Shown here: one piece after another, positions 58,191 through 64,000 of the stretch
Position numbering within the stretch: position 1 is the stretch's first letter
Layout: each line of letters begins with the position of its first letter
DNA from: Pegoplata infirma
Lineage: Eukaryota; Arthropoda; Insecta; Diptera; Anthomyiidae
Length of the DNA: 64,000 nt
NCBI GenBank assembly: GCA_963921195.1
Contig: OY992537.1
Span: 128,362,694-128,426,693, forward strand
Direction: 5' to 3'
Translations under genes and position numbers: made by a program
Notes under the pieces: model-generated
Databases searched by the model: none
The model's input: the letters and a program-made list of their open reading frames with translations, nothing else
Told to the model about the DNA's origin: nothing

Positions 58191-60737
58191 AAAAAATCTC
58201 ATCAAAATCGATCAGTACACTCAAAAGAAAAACTCTGTCAAAAAATCTGTGAAACGACTTTCAATTCAGCAGGTTGTTTTGCTAAACAGTATATATTTAC
58301 TAAAATCTCTGTCATTTAGTTTTAGAAAATAACAGATATTTGACTGCGTTTTTACTGATACTGTTGGCTGAATTTCAAAATATTGATGATATGTTTTTTC
58401 TGCTGAAATCAGCAAATTTCTCTGCTGTCTCGATAGATTTTTCTGCTGATTTCACCTAGCTAATCATGACAGAAATTTAGTAAACCGCGCTGCTAAAATC
58501 AGCAGATTTCTCATATGGCTCAACATGGGTGTGTTTTCAGCAGATTTTTCTGTTGATTGGACAGAAAATTTATTTTAAGTCTAGTTTTTGCTGTATAACT
58601 GCAGCCGAATTTTTCCTTTAAAAAGAGAATCCCACAATTGAGTGGCAACCCAAGAAATTTTTGTTGGCCAAATTTAGTGATATAAAATTTAAAAATAAAA
58701 ACGATAGTTCAAATTTCAATTAAAAAAAAACGAATTAAAAAATTTTGCGTAGTTATTTGTTTACAGCTGTTTTAAAATTTTTAACATCAAGGCTGTTTTT
58801 TTTTTAAACCAACCCCCTTATAGTTTTTTTTAATGTTTACATAGTTAAATATCTACTAAAAGACTAAAAACTCCCAGGTCTGATCGTTTACCGTGTCAGT
58901 TTTATACAAAGTGGTAAATTACAAACAGAATAAAAAAATTTAATTTATTTTTTGAATTATTTTTACTTTTGAATGTGCAAAAAAAAAAAAATAATCGATA
59001 CCAAGGAAAAATTTAATTCAGTATTGTTATACATAATTAAAAAAGAAAATAAATAAATACTTGCAATACTTGACTGAATGAAAAAAAAAATAAATAAAAA
59101 ATAATCGAAACCTAAAAATATAACAATTAATTTGCAAACAATTATAGGAAAATTTTTTTATAGTTGTTTGCTAACAAAAAATTAAATTTTTTTAACAAAA
59201 ATAAATTTAAAAAAAATTTAGAAATTTTTTAAATGTCAACTAATTGATTTGTAACAAAAAAATAAATAGATTAAAAACAACTTAAGAATTTTAAAAGATA
59301 AATGCTGTTTTTTTATTTTCATCTTTAGCAATTTTTATGAATCACTTAAATCAAGTACATTATGATTGTAGGATTCTATTTTAATAATAAAAATAAATAT
59401 TAACCATTTCTCTCTTAAGTACTATACCGTTTATCAATTGATTTTATAGATTTCATCCCTTGAAAAATATACAAAGGTGAAAAATCACTTTACTTAAAAG
59501 CCTTTTTTTTGAGTTTAATATGAATTTAAAATTCATATGGTTTTTTTTTTCTTCAGCAGCCCAGCAATATCCTCATCAAATCATGTATTGAAAAGTATTT
59601 CTAAAAAGGTATACTAGATGAATTTTCCATCACGTATTCTCGAAAATATGGGTTTTCTGTTTATCATTATGCCCATAAATTCACTTAAAATAAATTTCGT
59701 TAATATTTTCTATGACCATAAACATTTTAAAATTATTTGATATGATTTTAGTTAAATTGAATTGGAAGATTTTTTACCATTAATATAAATATTTTATTAA
59801 ATGAGAAATAGTAGTCAATATGAAAATATTTATTTTTTATATTAATGTTCCGTTTTCCTTTACATAAATTGCTACAAATTGGAATGCGTGTTGTGAAATC
59901 TTTAAAAACTAAAACAAATTCTAAGCCAGGAAGATGTAGAAAAATTATTATATTATACACACAAAAAACTATTGACTAAAAATTTTCAATTAAATCTATT
60001 GATCAACAAAATTTAAATGAGTCAATCAATGTTTTAATTAAAATTTTGTTTATTTTCTTTAACTGTCGAATTACAAAATTTCAACACACCAGATTTTGTT
60101 TCGCTTTAATTTATTTGAATAAATCACCTCAAAAAAATATAAAATAATCGGAAAAAAAGAAAGAAGAAACAAGAAAGTTTTCTAAAACAAATGTCCGAAG
60201 GAAAAAAAAAAAAAAGATATCCGAAAATTTTTCATAGAAAAAAACCTGAACATTTTTATAGGGAAAATTTTTAAATTTTTAAAAAAAAAATGTGACTTAA
60301 TCTGGTCTCAGAATTTCAGAAAAATGCGAAAAAGGTCTCAAAATTTGAGACTTATTTATGGAAAAAGGTCACAGAATCTGAGACTTTTTCGATAGGAAAA
60401 GGGTATAAGAATCTAGGACTTTGTCAATAAGAAAACGGTCACCGAATCTCTAAATTTGAGACTTATTTTAAGGAAAAAGTTCTCAAAATCTCAGTTTTTT
60501 TTTTTTTTTTTGTTCTCTGAACGGTCCCACCTCACACTTACCCAACCCAACCGACCGAGAGGGTTCGTTCCCATGACGAAGGAGCGGATAAGGTTGGATA
60601 AGTAAGGATCGTAATAAACCAACTACAGACTCTAAGTCATCAGTCGGTTTATTATAAAGACACTAAATACATTTATATACAATTACTACAACTACATAAT
60701 TTCTACAAATAATTAAGAATTTATAGTCCTGAATTAA
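58191..60737. other. Non-coding AT-rich DNA
   Basis: 58200-58560 is rich in TCTGCTGAAATCAGCA-type palindromes; the rest is A/T-rich with no recognised feature until 60300. 60530-60660 is GC-richer and carries a minus-strand AATAAA (60653-60648) that could serve the frame at 60738-61049. Confidence 0.45.
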
Positions 60738-61049
60738 CTACAAACGTTCAAAGAAATTAAAATAATCATCGTCACGTAATCTATTCAAATATGTCAAAAT
60801 AGTCGATTTCAGAAGAGCATAATTCTCCGAAAAGTCAACAAACCTGTACAACATATTAAAATCAGTGCACATCCTACGAATAGGATCTGCACAAGCATTA
60901 TTCGTGCGACAAAAATCAATATATAGAAAGCTGTAATATCTAGTAGGCCGAAAAGGGACATTGAAAAACAACTTCCCAGTTGGCAACGTCCTCGAGCCAT
61001 CCTCAGTGACGGAGCGGTGACATGTCAGAGTCACTGCTGACATGCACAA
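60738..61049 (-). CDS. Unrecognised 103-codon frame, cut by a transposon at its 5' side
   Basis: Minus-strand frame of mixed, gene-like composition: RTLPTGKLFFNVPF, YIDFCRTNNACADPIRR, then LLKSTILTYLNRLRDDDYF. I do not recognise it. The upstream end coincides exactly with the 8-bp duplication of the hAT foldback at 61050, so the original frame was interrupted; across the rejoined flank it stays open about 17 more codons. An AATAAA lies about 85 bp past the stop. It could be a retroelement 3' end, a last exon, or chance. Confidence 0.35.
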   Translation of the reverse strand: MCMSAVTLTCHRSVTEDGSRTLPTGKLFFNVPFRPTRYYSFLYIDFCRTNNACADPIRRMCTDFNMLYRFVDFSENYALLKSTILTYLNRLRDDDYFNFFERL

Positions 61050-63388
61050 TAGGGTGGATCGAATTTGGCTTTTGGGCGAATATCGTTCCGGCTCACCGAC
61101 AGATGTGTTGGAATAGACCTAAAAACAATGTGGTTAAATTTTCATGCAGATCGGTGGTCATCTTCCGCTGCCGAAATGACGTTGAAAATCCGCGATTTCT
61201 TAAAAAATAGTATTTATTTCAAAAAATTGCCAAAATTACAAAAATCACTTAATCTTCTTTTTTATTTCAGTCAATCTTTTCAATTCGATCATATTTTCTT
61301 AGAAAAAAATTTCAGCTTAATAGGACATTGTTAACCCCTCTAAAACGGTTGCCGAAAATGACCCATTCATTTTGCCCTAAACTCAAAACCACCAAATTTA
61401 AAAAAGATTTTTTTTTTTTATTTTAAGTTGCACAATATAAAGTTTTTATTGCATTTATTTCAAGTATATATAAGTTCGTTTAACAAAAAATTTTTTTGAA
61501 AAAATACGAGATTCTTAAACAGCGCGTGTAACGGTCTGTTTCCAGGACATTTTGGGAAAATTGCACTTTTTTTTTAAAACTACATTTTTAGTTAAAAACT
61601 TTTCATTTTACACTAGATTTATTATAAATTATAAAACTTAATAGAGAAATGTTGGATTTTAAGAAATTCTTTAACCCTAAACAGCTTTGGGCCCTAAATG
61701 ACCCATGATGAACAAATGCATCTAGCAATAAACCGCTTTTGGCGGGCGACTAACTATTGGGAACATATTTTTTCCATTAAAAATGGGAGCGTGAGTAAAG
61801 ATGGGAGCGTGAGTGGAGATAAGAGCGTGAGTGAATTTGAGCAACTCACGCTCACGAAGAAAAAAAATTCGCTCAGGAAATTTTTTAAGTTTGCATACAT
61901 TTTACGCAGGATCACGTGATTGCAACATATTAAACTCGTTCACGCTATAATCACGCTTACGAAAACTCAACATAACTATATTTTGACGTGTTTTATTTTT
62001 CTGTCACCATAAAAAATCATGCAATCTCTCGCAATTTCATTCACGCTTACGAGTGAATCACGTGAAATTTGTGTCACTTGTGCATTTGTACAAATTATAT
62101 TTTTAATGCAAAATAAAAAAGTGATCCATATATTTTTTTTTAACAAGTTTAAATATTATTTCCCATTTAAATGCCCCACCCCGAAAGCATTATCCCCTTA
62201 AATGCCAGAATATAGCAAGTAAATAGTCTATTGAATTTATTCAGCAATATTCTTATTTAAATGTGAATTACTTTTTTTGTCAGATATAAATAAATGGTTA
62301 ATGGTGGGTACGAAAAATACTTAAAGGGTGGGTGCATTTAAGCGGGATACTATTTGAATGATATTTGAACTTTTTTGTTTCATTTGCATTAAAAATATTA
62401 TTTTTAAAATTGCACTGTTAAGCGTGAGTAAAATTTCGTGAGTTTGCATGATTTTTATGGTGACGGAAAAATGAAACACGTCAAAATTCAGCTTGAGTGA
62501 GATTAACATGTGACACTCATGTAATCCTGCGTAAAATGTATGCAAAATTAAAAAATTTCTTCCGTGAGAAATTTTTTTTTCTTCGTAAGCGTGAGGTGGT
62601 CGAATTCACTCACGCTCCCATCTCTACTCACGCTCCCATCCTTACTCACGCTCCCATTTTTAATTGAAAAATATGTTTCCAATGGTTTGTCGACCGCCAA
62701 AAGCGGTTTATTGCTAGATGCATGTTCATCATGGGTCATTTAGGGCCCAAAGCTGTTTAGGGTTAAGGAGTTTCTTAAAATCCAACATTTCTATATTAAG
62801 TTTTATAATTTATAATAAATCTGGTGTAAAATTAAAAGTTCTTAACTAAAAATGTTGAGTTTAAAAAAAAAGTGCAATTTTCCCAAAAAATCCTGGAAAC
62901 AGACCGTTACACGCGCTGTTTAAGAATCTCGTATTTTTTCAAAAAATTTTTTTGTCAAACGAACTTATATATACTTGATATAAATGCAATAAAAACTTTA
63001 GATTGTGAAACTTAAAATCAAAAAAAAAATTATTTTTTAAATTTGGTGGTTTTGAGTTTAGGGCAAAATGAATGGGTAATTTTCGGCTACCGTTTTAGAG
63101 GGGTTAACAATGTCCTAATAAGCTGAAATTTTTTTCTAAGAAAATATGATCGAATTGAAAAGATTGACTGAAATAAAAAAGAAGATTAAGTGATTTTTGT
63201 AATTTTGGCAATATTTTGAAATAAATACTATTTTTTAAGAAATCGCGGATTTTCAACGTCATTTCGGCAGCGGAAGATGACCACCGATCTGCATGAAAAT
63301 TTAACCACATTGTTTTTAGGTCTATTCCAACACATCTGTCGGTGAGCCGGAACGAAATTCGCCAAAAAGCCAAATTCGATCCACCCTA
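61050..63388. mobile_element. 2.3-kb foldback hAT-type element
   Basis: Ends TAGGGTGGATCGAATTTGGC and its exact inverse, flanked by a perfect 8-bp duplication ATGCACAA (61042-61049, 63389-63396). Almost the whole element is two inverted arms (61050-about 62140 and about 62300-63388); an 89-codon frame near each end differs by about four residues. Each arm has GTGAGTRRAGATGGGAGC repeats (61790-61840, 62600-62660). No transposase is recognised, so it is non-autonomous. Confidence 0.88.
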
Positions 63389-63396
63389 ATGCACAA

Positions 63397-64000
63397 GACA
63401 TCTCTATGTACTGGGTTGAGGACAGTTTCATACAAATTTTCAAAATGTCCTCACTCAAAGTCAGTAGTGGTCAGGGCTGACCTTCTGGGGACTTGTCACC
63501 TAAGACTTCTTTGGGGAAATGTCTGGCGTAGGTCATGCGAAAATACAAAAAATTTTCGTATTTCCTTTAGTTTTTACTTTTATCCATTTTCCGTTATAAA
63601 TTATCTTTCTCATATTTAGAAAAAACTTTTCGCCTTTTTTAGGCCCAACTGGATTTGAACCTGGAACCTCCAGTTTATTAGTCCCACACCTAACTACTTG
63701 TTCCAAACTTTATTTTGAAAATTGTTTGTCTATTTATTACTTTTATTCTACTTGTTAGATTTTGATTTAATTTTAAATAAATTGATAATATTGCCATCTT
63801 TTTCTTGGAAATTGAAGAGTTGCCCAGATTTAAAATTCTAATTTAATATACTGCTATTCTGAAGACATTTCCTTTTAGACGTCTTAGAGGAATTGTCCAC
63901 ACTCTTCAAGCAAACATTCAGTGCTGACAATGTTAGGACATGTCATCAAGGATTACCTATGATTTGTGAGAACCTGAAGACATTTCCCCAAGGAATCACT
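63397..64000. other. Non-coding flank
   Basis: Contains inverted copies of TTGGGGAAATGTCT (63510-63524 and, inverted, 63978-63991), suggesting another small terminal-repeat element cut by the window end. Confidence 0.4.
63642..63715 (-). repeat. tRNA-Ile-like remnant or tRNA-derived SINE head
   Basis: On the minus strand GGTTCAAATCC fits a pol III B box, and GGGACTAATAAACT upstream resembles a tRNA-Ile(AAU) anticodon arm with TAGTTAGGTG in the D-arm position. The acceptor and T stems do not pair well, so this is not called as a functional tRNA. Confidence 0.35.

Noticed and set aside
61065..63373. Paired 89-codon frames as genes
   Set aside because: They are mirror copies within the foldback element's terminal arms, with no domain signal.
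63642..63715. Functional tRNA-Ile gene
   Set aside because: Acceptor and T stems do not pair; kept only as a tRNA-like remnant.

Overview
This is an AT-rich eukaryotic window that I read as insect DNA, most likely from a higher fly (Diptera). The main reasons are an errantivirus-like Ty3/gypsy provirus with a TATA target duplication, several non-autonomous repeats with internal TA-rich and GTCY-rich tracts that resemble dipteran mini-me/DINE-1 elements, and a dense mix of hAT, piggyBac, Tc1/mariner-pogo and Transib-like elements. I found no convincing host gene, no confident tRNA or rRNA, and no CRISPR array. Most short open frames here are chance frames inside repeats.

Layout. 1-5827 is the 5' part of a minus-strand gypsy/errantivirus-like provirus: LTR, tRNA-Lys-type primer site, gag, a canonical -1 slippery heptamer, then an open protease-RT-RNase H-integrase frame running off the window. 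5.8-11.1 kb is unassigned AT-rich DNA plus a CCCAGC-ended element that holds a smaller element rich in TATCGATA. 11.1-14.1 kb is a ~181-bp tandem repeat split by three different insertions. 15.1-17.9 kb is a tandem duplication split by a 2.5-kb Transib-like element with a CCCCG duplication; it carries a hAT MITE and an array of YY1/PHO-like GCCATTTTG sites. 18-23 kb holds large inverted-repeat (foldback) elements. 23.4-25.8 kb is a 5'-truncated non-LTR retrotransposon with a long open RT-RNase H frame.

27-38 kb is deeply nested: mini-me-like elements are interrupted by pogo-like, mariner-like, hAT-like and TA-flanked MITEs, up to three levels deep. 39.4-40.8 kb is a 1.4-kb foldback. 41.9-47 kb contains a hAT MITE split by a Transib-like element (CACAG duplication), a piggyBac MITE with TTAA ends, and a 3-kb inverted pair of decayed transposons with CACAGTG ends and a 214-codon degenerate frame. 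47.3-48.1 kb is a dead non-LTR fragment. 49-58 kb holds further terminal-repeat elements, including one with multi-block palindromic 20-bp minisatellites. 61.05-63.39 kb is a 2.3-kb foldback hAT element with a perfect 8-bp duplication, inserted at the end of an unrecognised 103-codon frame.

The regions do not act together as a pathway. The window is best read as a layered record of insertions, and many junctions can be ordered because each element breaks the repeat beneath it. Family names rest on terminal motifs, target duplications and protein motifs read by eye; no database search was possible.
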